A stretch of DNA of 56,214 bases, from the NCBI GenBank assembly GCA_017550385.1, contig JAFZPJ010000036.1, forward strand, positions 1 through 56,214, written 5' to 3'. Source of the DNA: Clostridiales bacterium (GTDB taxonomy: Bacteria; Bacillota; Clostridia; Saccharofermentanales; Saccharofermentanaceae). The notes beneath the pieces were generated by a model, which was given only the letters and a program-made list of their open reading frames with translations, searched no databases and was not told the origin of the DNA. Made by a program: the position numbers and the translations under genes. Within the stretch, counting starts at the first letter, position 1; each line of letters starts with the position of its first letter. This document shows positions 33,291-41,444 of this stretch, one piece after another.

Positions 33291-34328
33291 TTACCTGCCG
33301 CAGTTCAGTACGAGCTGTTCGCAGAGATCCTCATATGCAAGGCCTTCGACCTTTGCCGCCTCAGGCAGCAGTGAGGTATTGGTCATGCCCGGAAGGTTGT
33401 TCGCCTCGATGAACCAGAAATCATGTCGCTCTTCATCGTAGATCATATCCACTCTTCCGTACTGCGTCATCTTGAGCAGTCCGAAGATCTTCAATGTAAG
33501 ATCCTGCGCCTTCTTGTAATCTTCGGGCTCGATCTGTGCGGGACAGATGTGAGTGGTCAGACCGTCCTGGTACTTGTTCTTATAGTCATAGAATCCTTCG
33601 TGAGGGATTATCTCCGTAATGGGAAGCGCTCTGTCATTAAGGACTGAGACCGTGATCTCGCGGCCCTTGATGAACTGCTCGACCAGGATGGGCTGGTCAT
33701 ATGCTGCAGCCATGTCGACCGCTGCCTGGTATTCTTCTTTGGTATATACGATAGATACGCCGCACGAAGAACCGCATCCGATGGGCTTTACTACACAGGG
33801 AAGGCCGATCTCCGCTTCCATCCTCTCCATGGGGATCTCGGAAGGCATGCCGGTAACCCATTTCGCGGTGAGGATGCCTGCTTCGGCAACGATAGCCTTG
33901 GAGATACCCTTGTCCATGGCGATGGCGCATCCCAGATAGTCGCATCCGGTATATGCCACATCGAAAGCGTCGAGCACAGCCTGGATCTGACCGTTCTCGC
34001 CGTGGCTTCCGTGAAGACCCAGGAATACTTTGTCCGCATACTGGCAAAGCTCGATGACGCGGGGGCCTACCCACTGGCGTCTGCCGCCGTGCTGCTTGAT
34101 CAAAGCCTCCAGATCAGGTTCTGTCTCAGGGATCGTATAGGTAAAAGGTGCGACTGTACCGCGGCGGAAAAAGCTCTCTGCGGGACGGTCGTTCTCGATG
34201 CCCTCATAAAGATCAACAAGTGCCACCTCGTGTCCTTTTGACAGAAGAGCATTCGCGATAAGGCTCGCAGACTTCAAAGATACATCACGTTCAGGCGATA
34301 GACCTCCGCCGAGAACCGTTATTTTCAT
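33291..34328 (-). CDS. ddl: D-alanine--D-alanine ligase
   Basis: ATP-dependent joining of two D-alanines to make the dipeptide end of the peptidoglycan stem. The 345 residues form an ATP-grasp protein with N-terminal VLGGGLSPERDVSLKSA, the HGSHGENGQIQ loop, the GCDYLGCAIAMDKG segment, SSCGVSIVYT, and the C-terminal IEANNLPGMTNTSLLP metal/D-Ala binding block. Length and motifs are ordinary. It is monocistronic, with its own terminator. Essential cell-wall gene. Confidence 0.97.
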   Translation of the reverse strand: MKITVLGGGLSPERDVSLKSASLIANALLSKGHEVALVDLYEGIENDRPAESFFRRGTVAPFTYTIPETEPDLEALIKQHGGRRQWVGPRVIELCQYADKVFLGLHGSHGENGQIQAVLDAFDVAYTGCDYLGCAIAMDKGISKAIVAEAGILTAKWVTGMPSEIPMERMEAEIGLPCVVKPIGCGSSCGVSIVYTKEEYQAAVDMAAAYDQPILVEQFIKGREITVSVLNDRALPITEIIPHEGFYDYKNKYQDGLTTHICPAQIEPEDYKKAQDLTLKIFGLLKMTQYGRVDMIYDEERHDFWFIEANNLPGMTNTSLLPEAAKVEGLAYEDLCEQLVLNCGR

Positions 34329-34440
34329 AAGATCACCTCAAAGCTTACAAATGATACTTATGCATTATACCCCAATTAACCCCTCAGAATTCACGTGAAA
34401 AAATCGGTAATCTCCTTGTAATATAGAAAGCCTTAATGAT

Positions 34441-34449
34441 TGTTATACT
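34441..34449 (+). promoter_or_regulatory. Extended -10 promoter
   Basis: TGT-TATACT (34441-34449) gives a ~19-base leader to the large membrane protein gene, which has a GGGGGA ribosome site. Confidence 0.5.
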
Positions 34450-34474
34450 TAATAAATAATAAAAGGGGGAAACT

Positions 34475-37120
34475 ATGCTCGCATTACTCTATATCTTGAT
34501 GTGTGCGCTGTTCGGCATTACGCTGGTATCGCTTCTGGTGCCCGACGTAAGAAGACTGTATCTTGCATGCGCGCCTTCAAAGAAGATAATAGACAGGATT
34601 CCCAATTCGCTGTTTATCGTTCCGTCAGGACTTATCCTCGGCATAATGTGTGTGCCGTTCCTTAATTATTTCGTTACGCTCGGACTGTCTTATATCATTC
34701 CGAATCACGACCTGTGCATGAAGGGCGGACTCATACTGACCGCCGCACTCGTTATCTGGGTCGTTCTGTCCGGAGTGATCCTGATCGCCCGCAGAAGGAC
34801 TGTCCGCGATTCAGCCGCATCAGCCGATCTTACACAGATCAGCCCCTATGAGTACAGCCTCAAGAATGCTCTGTTCTATGGCATCTGCACGGTCGTCTTC
34901 ACTGCCGCAGCTACGTTTATCATGTTCTACACATACAGGATAGAGAATGGCATCCTTCTCTGCGGCAACTCGACATTCTCCGATCTGTCTCCTCACACCG
35001 CACTGGTATCATCGTTCGGCAAGGGCTTCAATTTCCCCACGCAGTATATGCATTTCTCAGGTGACGGTATCCAGTACCATTTCCTGTTCTACTTCTTCTG
35101 CGGAATGCTCGAATATCTCGGACTCTCCATCGATGCGGCGCTCAATATCCCGTCCGTCATCGCCATGGTCTGCGCATTCATACTCTTGGGACTCCTTGCA
35201 GTTCTCCTGAGCGGGAGACGTCTGTCTTTCCTTCTCGCGCCGGTGTTCGTGCTCTTCAGGAGTTCTCTGAACGTATTCTTCCACATCAGGGATCTCATGG
35301 CTGCCGGCAACGACCTTAAGACTGCCGTCATATCGATAACACACTTCAATCTGTGGTATAAGGTTACGGACAAGGACGACTGGGGCATCTGGGCTATCAA
35401 CGTCTACCCAAATCAGCGCCACCTGATGCTCGGTGTATCGGTCATAATCATTATGACGATAATCTTTATTCCTTTCTTAAGAAGAATGTGCATCGCAGTA
35501 TCCAAGGAAGGCTTCAAGAGTTTTGTCGCTTCCCGCAACGCATGGCTGCCCAGAACGGAAGATCCCCTGAAGCCCTGGTCTATTGCGATCCTTGCATCTC
35601 TGTTCGTTTTCGTTATGCCGTATTTCCACGGTTCATGCCTCATAGCATTGCTGCTTGTACTTGCATTCATCGGATTATTCTCCGAGAGCCGCCTGATACA
35701 TGCCATAACCGGTGCCGTCGCAGTCATATCCGCCGTAGCACAGTCTCATGCTTTCTCCGGCGGTTACTCCAGCATAGTCAGCTTCCGGTTCGTACCCGGT
35801 TTTATCCTCGGAGAGGCCGGAAGCAAGTTTACTCTTTACGATCTGGCAAGGTATATCTTTATCGTTACGGGATTCACATTGATACTTGCGTTCATCTGTT
35901 CAGCCGTATTCTTCGTGTATGACCTGATGAAGAAGCGCCCCGTATACCGCTTTATCCTCTATCTCGGATTCTGTGTTCCGTTCGTATTCGCATTCCTGTT
36001 CCAGGTAACTCTGGAGATGCTCGCGAACCACAAGTTCATCCAGATCACTCTGATACTCATGGATGTGTTCGTCGCTATCCTTGTATCAGGACTGTTCCTC
36101 ATACCTCTTAAGGTACGCCAAAAGGAGAAGAACGAAGCTGTTCCCGAAGGTGATATCAGGACTCCCGAGATAAGCGAGGCGGCGATCGCAGCGGTCGAGA
36201 CTTCCGAAGCTCCCGCTGAAGAAGCCCCCGCCGAAGAGGAAGTTCCCTTAGAAGAAGCACCGCCCGCGGAATTGCTTTTCGGTGATAATGCCGACAGCGA
36301 AGATGCTCCCGTAAGACCCGGTAACGAAGCGCTCAAGGAGATCGTTCCCGCACCTGCCGTATCGATGCCCGCTTTCGGAGATGAGGCTCCGGCAGAGATC
36401 ATTCCTGCTGAAGATCAGCCATCTGACATGCCGGCAGAGGATCTGACCGATCTTCCCGAGGAGATAATAATCCCCGAAGACGAGCTTCCCGCTGAGACTG
36501 CTTCCGCTGAGGATGTGCCCGCTGAACCCGTTCAGCCTGCAGCCATAGGCGAGCTGTCGCATGAAGAGATCCCCGCACCGAAGCCCGAACGCAAAGGTCT
36601 AGCCCTCCCTGCATGGATAGCACTTGAGACAGCCGGAGTGATCCTGGCACTGGCTCTCATGTTGCCTCTCACCGCTACGGGAATATCCGAGTGGTTCACG
36701 TATGTGAATATCAACCGTGACCCCATCCAGGTCAACACCGAGTCTCCGCTTACAAAGTGGATCGAAGAGAATACCGATCCTTCAGACGTATTCCTTACGC
36801 CGATGTGGTCGATGAACCGTTTCATCCTTGCAGGAAGACCGATGTATTACGGATGGCCTTACTACGCTTGGTCTTCCGGTCACGATACCTATACGCGTGA
36901 TTCGATCTACTGCTGGCTCATGACAGGCTGCAACGGCAACATCGACGAGTTCAAGCGTTACTGCATGGAGCGCAACATCAAATACGTCATCGCCGATCCC
37001 GAATTCGATACGGCAGTGTTTGAAGGCGGCATCGTATTCAACCGCAAGTTCTTTGAAGAGAACCTCGTGCAGGTCGCATACTTTGCAGAGGAAGACACCA
37101 CGATCTACAAGGTGTTCTGA
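34475..37120 (+). CDS. Large membrane protein, GT-C glycosyltransferase-like, with acidic insert
   Basis: An 881-residue polytopic protein. Its ~12 spans (from residue 1 to ~545, then one near 705-725) and the first loop with FSDLSPHTALVSSFGKGFNFPTQ look like a lipid-linked-sugar glycosyltransferase of the GT-C type; the SDL aspartate sits where such enzymes place their metal-binding residue. The C-terminal ~150 residues are a soluble domain with repeated Trp/Tyr (YYGWPYYAWSSGHDTYTRDS) and IKYVIADPEF, typical of the extracytoplasmic end of these proteins. Residues ~548-707 are a highly acidic Ala/Pro/Glu-rich insert (EAPAEEAPAEEE type) absent in the fold. A role in surface-polysaccharide or lipid glycosylation is inference. 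Confidence 0.75.
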   Translation: MLALLYILMCALFGITLVSLLVPDVRRLYLACAPSKKIIDRIPNSLFIVPSGLILGIMCVPFLNYFVTLGLSYIIPNHDLCMKGGLILTAALVIWVVLSGVILIARRRTVRDSAASADLTQISPYEYSLKNALFYGICTVVFTAAATFIMFYTYRIENGILLCGNSTFSDLSPHTALVSSFGKGFNFPTQYMHFSGDGIQYHFLFYFFCGMLEYLGLSIDAALNIPSVIAMVCAFILLGLLAVLLSGRRLSFLLAPVFVLFRSSLNVFFHIRDLMAAGNDLKTAVISITHFNLWYKVTDKDDWGIWAINVYPNQRHLMLGVSVIIIMTIIFIPFLRRMCIAVSKEGFKSFVASRNAWLPRTEDPLKPWSIAILASLFVFVMPYFHGSCLIALLLVLAFIGLFSESRLIHAITGAVAVISAVAQSHAFSGGYSSIVSFRFVPGFILGEAGSKFTLYDLARYIFIVTGFTLILAFICSAVFFVYDLMKKRPVYRFILYLGFCVPFVFAFLFQVTLEMLANHKFIQITLILMDVFVAILVSGLFLIPLKVRQKEKNEAVPEGDIRTPEISEAAIAAVETSEAPAEEAPAEEEVPLEEAPPAELLFGDNADSEDAPVRPGNEALKEIVPAPAVSMPAFGDEAPAEIIPAEDQPSDMPAEDLTDLPEEIIIPEDELPAETASAEDVPAEPVQPAAIGELSHEEIPAPKPERKGLALPAWIALETAGVILALALMLPLTATGISEWFTYVNINRDPIQVNTESPLTKWIEENTDPSDVFLTPMWSMNRFILAGRPMYYGWPYYAWSSGHDTYTRDSIYCWLMTGCNGNIDEFKRYCMERNIKYVIADPEFDTAVFEGGIVFNRKFFEENLVQVAYFAEEDTTIYKVF

Positions 37121-37148
37121 TACTACCCGATAACTTAAACAAATAATA

Positions 37149-37181
37149 AGGGCTGCCTCATTCGAGACAGCCCTGACTTTT
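37149..37181. terminator. Bidirectional terminator
   Basis: AGGGCTG/CAGCCCT (37149-37155, 37168-37174) with an inner CTC/GAG, between converging genes. T-rich on both sides (GACTTTT on plus; TTATTATTT on minus). Confidence 0.7.
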
Positions 37182-37195
37182 GAGTTATTCAGATC

Positions 37196-39271
37196 TTAGT
37201 CCTGCTCTGCCTTTGCAGCTGCGATAACCTTCTGAGCCACATCGTTCGGAGCGGGTTCATAACGTGCGTGAGACAGTACGAACCAGCCTCTGCCCTGAGT
37301 CATGGACTTGAGGTCAGTAGCATAGTCGAGCATCTCAGCCGAAGGAACTGCGCAGTGGATAACGGAACCCTGATCGTCCGCATCGATTCCTACGATCCTT
37401 GCACGGCGCTTGTTGAGGTCGCCCATGATGTCGCCCTGCTTGTCTTCAGGCACGTGGATCTCAGCCTTGGAGATAGGCTCGAGGATGATAGCGTCTGCTG
37501 CTGCCATGCCTGCCTTGAAAGCGAGGTTTGCAGCGATCTTGAACGCCATCTCGGATGAGTCTACATCGTGGTAGGAACCGTCAACAAGAGTAGCCTTGAG
37601 GTTAACTACCGGATAGCCTGCGAGGATACCGCTCTGAACGGATTCCTGGAGACCCTTCTCGACTGCGGGGAAGAAATTCTTCGGTACGGCACCGCCGAAT
37701 ACCTTCTCATCGAAAACAAGAGCTTCGGACTCGGGGTTCGGTTCGAACTCGATCCATACGTCACCGTACTGGCCGTGGCCGCCGGACTGCTTCTTGTGCT
37801 TGCCCTGGACCTTGACCTTCTTGCGGATCGTCTCTCTGTAAGGAACCTTCAGAGGCTCGAGCTGGCAGTCTACGTTATATCTCGACTTAAGCTGAGATAC
37901 GAGGACATTGAGCTGCATCTCGCCGATACCGGAGAGTACCATCTGCTTTGTCTCGGGATCTGTCTCGACTCTGAAGCAACGGTCGCCGTCAGAGAGCTTA
38001 GCGAGACCTGTCATGATCTTATCTTCGTCACCCTTCTTGGTAGGAACGATACTCTTGGAAAGACATGTTGAAGGGAACTTGATCTTAGGCATCTCGAGGA
38101 TACGTGCACGATCACAGAGTGTGTCGTTGGTATCAGCTTCAACGAGCTTGGAAGCCGCACCGATATCACCTGCGGTTACCTTATCGGTAGCGATCTGCTC
38201 TTTGCCGCGGAGATAGAACAATCCGCCGATCCTCTCTTCTCTGCCCTTCGTAGCGTTGTAAACGGTAGAGTTAGCACGGAGAGTACCTGCGTTGACCTTG
38301 AAGATACTGATCTTGCCTACGAACGGATCGGAGATGGTCTTGAAGATGAAAGCAGCCATGGGCTCTTCGATCTTACATGTGATCTCCTGTGTACCGCCGC
38401 TGGGAAGCGTAGCCGTAAGAGCGGGCTTCTTGCCTGCCGGAGGCGTATCCTTTGCGATACAGTTGAGCAGGAAGTCGATACCCCAGTTCATGAATGCGGA
38501 ACCGCAGTATACCGGATGGAGCTTACCCTCACGGAAACCTACGTGTACGCCGTGACGGAACTCGTCCTCTGTGAAAGGCTCGCCGGAGAAATACTTCTCC
38601 ATGAGGTTCTCGTCGGCAACAGCAACGACCTGGTTGACTCTGTCCTGCAGTTCGTCTACGCGGTCTGTGTACTCTGCGGGAAGCTCGAACTCTTCGAAAG
38701 CACCGCTCTTCTCGTTGATAGAGAAAGCCTTGCGGTTCATAACATCAACGATACCTGTCATCTTGCCGTCCTTCATAATAGGGAAGGAAAGCGGGATGAC
38801 TGAATCGCCGTAACGCTCCATCATTCTGGATACGACGCCCTCAAAATCCGCATTGGGCTCGTCCATGCGGTTAACGAAGAACAGATAGGGGACCTTCTTG
38901 TCGTCGAGAAGTCTTACGGCCTTCTGTGATCCGACGGAAGTACCACCCTTGGCGGAAATCATGATGACACCGGAATCAGCAATCCTGATACCACTCATCT
39001 CTTCGCCCAGGAAGTCGAAGTCACCTGGTGTGTCGATGATGTTGATCTTGCTGCCCTTATACTCGCAGCATGCAACAGACAGGCTTACTGACATCTGACG
39101 CTTGATCTCTTCAGGATCGTAGTCCATTGTCGTGTTGCCGTCTGTAATGCGGCCCTGACGCGATACAGCCTTTGTATAGAACAGAATTGCCTCGGCGAGA
39201 GTGGTCTTGCCTGAGCCGACATGTCCGAAAAGGGCTATGTTGCGAATCTTATCTGCGGAATAATTTTCCAT
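37196..39271 (-). CDS. EF-G-like translational GTPase
   Basis: A 691-residue paralogue of elongation factor G. P-loop GHVGSGKT is at residues 16-23, the DTPGDFDF G3 motif and NRMDE as G4 (Arg in place of the usual Lys of NKxD). The segment after the P-loop (ITDGNTTMDYDPEEIKRQMSV) differs from the RGITI-type switch I of true EF-G, fitting the 'FusA-like' second family in Bacillota. Domains II-V follow, ending in LSHARYEPAPNDVAQ. The start at 39271 follows GAGGAGG by eight bases; upstream in-frame residues are rejected. A long palindrome lies over its promoter. Function is unknown; a stress-related or ribosome-release role has been proposed for such paralogues. Confidence 0.93.
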   Translation of the reverse strand: MENYSADKIRNIALFGHVGSGKTTLAEAILFYTKAVSRQGRITDGNTTMDYDPEEIKRQMSVSLSVACCEYKGSKINIIDTPGDFDFLGEEMSGIRIADSGVIMISAKGGTSVGSQKAVRLLDDKKVPYLFFVNRMDEPNADFEGVVSRMMERYGDSVIPLSFPIMKDGKMTGIVDVMNRKAFSINEKSGAFEEFELPAEYTDRVDELQDRVNQVVAVADENLMEKYFSGEPFTEDEFRHGVHVGFREGKLHPVYCGSAFMNWGIDFLLNCIAKDTPPAGKKPALTATLPSGGTQEITCKIEEPMAAFIFKTISDPFVGKISIFKVNAGTLRANSTVYNATKGREERIGGLFYLRGKEQIATDKVTAGDIGAASKLVEADTNDTLCDRARILEMPKIKFPSTCLSKSIVPTKKGDEDKIMTGLAKLSDGDRCFRVETDPETKQMVLSGIGEMQLNVLVSQLKSRYNVDCQLEPLKVPYRETIRKKVKVQGKHKKQSGGHGQYGDVWIEFEPNPESEALVFDEKVFGGAVPKNFFPAVEKGLQESVQSGILAGYPVVNLKATLVDGSYHDVDSSEMAFKIAANLAFKAGMAAADAIILEPISKAEIHVPEDKQGDIMGDLNKRRARIVGIDADDQGSVIHCAVPSAEMLDYATDLKSMTQGRGWFVLSHARYEPAPNDVAQKVIAAAKAEQD

Positions 39272-39311
39272 CAGTCTTTCCTCCTCGAAATCAAATTTCA
39301 GTAACTTTTCC

Positions 39312-39340
39312 ATTATAAAGTATTTGATGTGCCATTTCCA
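39312..39340 (-). promoter_or_regulatory. Promoter of the EF-G-like gene
   Basis: On the minus strand TGGAAA (39340-39335), a 17-bp spacer and TATAAT (39317-39312). The -35 touches the end of the palindrome 39339-39374. Confidence 0.55.
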
Positions 39341-39374
39341 CAAATAATATACGCGCGCGTATTAATTATTTGTG
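39339..39374. repeat. Long palindrome upstream of the EF-G-like gene
   Basis: CACAAATAAT (39339-39348) and ATTATTTGTG (39365-39374) flank the perfect palindrome ATACGCGCGCGTAT (39349-39362); two extra bases (TA) lie on one side. Arms total 17 bp. This is far longer than expected by chance and overlaps the -35 of the gene. Candidate operator or cruciform site. Confidence 0.65.
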
Positions 39375-39424
39375 CATTTCGGGATAAGGACAAAAACACG
39401 CGATAACCGGCTCTATATACAAGG

Positions 39425-39459
39425 AATAATAAAGGGGCCGGCACTTGCCTGACCCCCTT
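39425..39459 (-). terminator. Probable terminator of the coiled-coil gene
   Basis: On the minus strand AAGGGG/CCCCTT arms (39454-39459, 39432-39437) with a GC-rich loop, followed by TTTATTATT. Moderate stem. Confidence 0.45.
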
Positions 39460-39480
39460 GTCATTTGAATTATTGGATTA

Positions 39481-41208
39481 TTACTTTGCCTTCTTGCCGC
39501 CTGTTGCAGGTCTCTCGAAAATAAGTACCAGACGGTCTTCTTTCGAATCGAACGAACTCTGTGCCAGTGAAGAAAGTGAACCCGAACTCTCGGAACCCTC
39601 GAGCGAAGAGATGATCTTTCCGCCGTCGTCGTTGACTGCGGATACGAGCTTCCATCCGTCCTTTGCCTTCTTATCCAAGAGGTTCTGGAGCTTATCGATA
39701 TCAACTTCGGAAATGTTGTTGTGCGCTACGACTTCGACGCTGTATTCCTTCGGACCGTCGGATGCTCCGCCGATGCCTTCCTTAACCTTCTTCTCGAGAG
39801 CTGCGATAGATTCATCCATAGCAGCGAGCTTCTTCTCAAGTTCAGCCTTCTCCATCTCAATCTCCTTGATCTTGTTTTCTTTCTCTTCGATCTGCTTCAG
39901 CATCGAACCCTTCTGGCTCTCGCTCAGAGCAGCTTCCTTAAGGAATACTGCCTGCTTCTCGGCATTGAGAACGATCTCCTGGGCAGCAGCCTCAGCAAGG
40001 ACTGTAGCATTCTTGGAATCTTCGATGATCCTGTTGGCTTCATCCAGCTTACCCTTAAGACCTTCGATGTCTTCAGTAAGCGATTCCTGCTGCTTATAGT
40101 ATTCGGTAAGCTGATTCTCAGCTTCTGCCTTCTTAGCTTCGAGCTCTTCGATGCCGCCGCGCTTCTCGGCAAGAACCTTGTCTAATTCTTCCTGCTGCGT
40201 AGAAGCGGTCTTCTGGAATTCGTCGATCTCCTTCTTGATGGAGTCGCGCTTGGCAAGTGCCTCTTCAGCCTCAGCCATAACGCCTCTTGCCTGCTCGGTC
40301 ATTCCGTCGAGTTCTTCCTGAGCCTTCTTGTTACGCTCTTCGAGTTCTGCAACGATCCTGTCGCGCTCGGCATTAGCCTCAGCGATAGCCTTCTCCTTCT
40401 CTGCGATAGCCGCATCTCTGTCCTTCTCTGCAGCATCCTTGATCTTCAGGGCTTCACTGGCCTGCTCCATGGATACCTTCTTGGACTCCTCGGCGATCCT
40501 GATCTTCTCCTTCTCGAAGTCTTCATTCAGCTTGGCGATCTGAGCATCAAGACCCTTGATCTCGTCTTCTCTTGCCTTCTTGATCTTCTCGGAGTTGTTA
40601 AGGAGGTCCTGTACTTCCTTGGCTTCATTAACGAGCTCGTCTCTCTTTGCCATCGCTTCGCCGAATTCCTTCTCGACCTGGATAGCGAGCTGCTCTGTCT
40701 GCTGCTGTGTCTCCTTGAGGATACGCTCCTGCTCCTGCTTAGCGGCAAGGATCATCTCGTCGTGTTCCTTCTGGGACTTGGCCTTAGACTCCTTCTCCAT
40801 GTTGTCGCACTGGGCTTTGATCTCGTCTCTTCTGTTCCTTATCGTCTCGAGATCGCCTCTGATGCTCTCTACAGCCTGCTCAAGAGAGATCTTCTCATCG
40901 AGCTTCTTCTTCTGTATCTTGGAAAATTCCGAATCGAGCTTAGCCTTCTCTGATTCGAACTTGTCATGCAGCGTGTCGTAATCGTGCTGAAGCTTCTCAA
41001 TGGCTTCGATGATCCTCTTCTCTTCTTCGGATCTCTTAGCTTCTGCTCTGGCGATATTCTCCTGAGCCTTCTTCTCCAGTATCTGCTTTGCTTCTGCCGA
41101 AGCCTCTTCAGTGTTGCCTTGTGAAGCCTTCTGGAAATCGTACTTACACATCGAACAACGAGCGACATTGTCACCCATCATTACGCCGCATACAGGACAC
41201 TTTTTCAT
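39481..41208 (-). CDS. Zinc-ribbon coiled-coil protein with DUF4177-like C-terminus
   Basis: A 575-residue cytoplasmic protein. An N-terminal zinc ribbon (Cys4, Cys7, Cys18, Cys21) is followed by a very long coiled coil (about residues 30-480), rich in Glu, Lys, Ala and Gln. The last ~95 residues (YSVEVVAHNNISEVDIDKL..DGWKLVSAVNDDGG..RLVLIFERP) fold like DUF4177-type domains. Such proteins can act as filament, scaffold or envelope-associated factors, but no function can be named. It is a single gene with its own promoter region and a 5'-leader hairpin. Codon use is normal. Confidence 0.85.
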   Translation of the reverse strand: MKKCPVCGVMMGDNVARCSMCKYDFQKASQGNTEEASAEAKQILEKKAQENIARAEAKRSEEEKRIIEAIEKLQHDYDTLHDKFESEKAKLDSEFSKIQKKKLDEKISLEQAVESIRGDLETIRNRRDEIKAQCDNMEKESKAKSQKEHDEMILAAKQEQERILKETQQQTEQLAIQVEKEFGEAMAKRDELVNEAKEVQDLLNNSEKIKKAREDEIKGLDAQIAKLNEDFEKEKIRIAEESKKVSMEQASEALKIKDAAEKDRDAAIAEKEKAIAEANAERDRIVAELEERNKKAQEELDGMTEQARGVMAEAEEALAKRDSIKKEIDEFQKTASTQQEELDKVLAEKRGGIEELEAKKAEAENQLTEYYKQQESLTEDIEGLKGKLDEANRIIEDSKNATVLAEAAAQEIVLNAEKQAVFLKEAALSESQKGSMLKQIEEKENKIKEIEMEKAELEKKLAAMDESIAALEKKVKEGIGGASDGPKEYSVEVVAHNNISEVDIDKLQNLLDKKAKDGWKLVSAVNDDGGKIISSLEGSESSGSLSSLAQSSFDSKEDRLVLIFERPATGGKKAK

Positions 41209-41235
41209 AGTAATGAGTACTCCCTAATATTCTTC

Positions 41236-41253
41236 TTCTGACCTTAGTCAGAA
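41236..41253 (-). promoter_or_regulatory. 5'-leader hairpin of the coiled-coil gene
   Basis: A perfect 7-bp inverted repeat (41236-41242, 41247-41253) with a four-base spacer lies just downstream of a TATAAT (minus, 41273-41268), in the expected 5' leader. Operator or mRNA hairpin. Confidence 0.35.
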
Positions 41254-41384
41254 TTAATCACTCATGTATTATACTCCACCAGTCAAGAAAATATTAGATT
41301 TTTCTTACTTATTAAAATTAAAAAATTATGAACTTTACCCCATAAAACAGTCATACGGGGTTTCTTATTTGTAATATCCGTCAT

Positions 41385-41412
41385 TTGTGAGTTTTTGGCG
41401 CTTCTTTATAAT
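41385..41412 (+). promoter_or_regulatory. Promoter of the oligopeptide importer operon
   Basis: TTGTGA (41385-41390), 16-bp spacer, TATAAT (41407-41412). Expected RNA start near 41419. A GGGGGG ribosome site precedes the ATG. Confidence 0.7.
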
Positions 41413-41444
41413 TTGAAACAATAAACGAATTAGGGGGGACAAAC

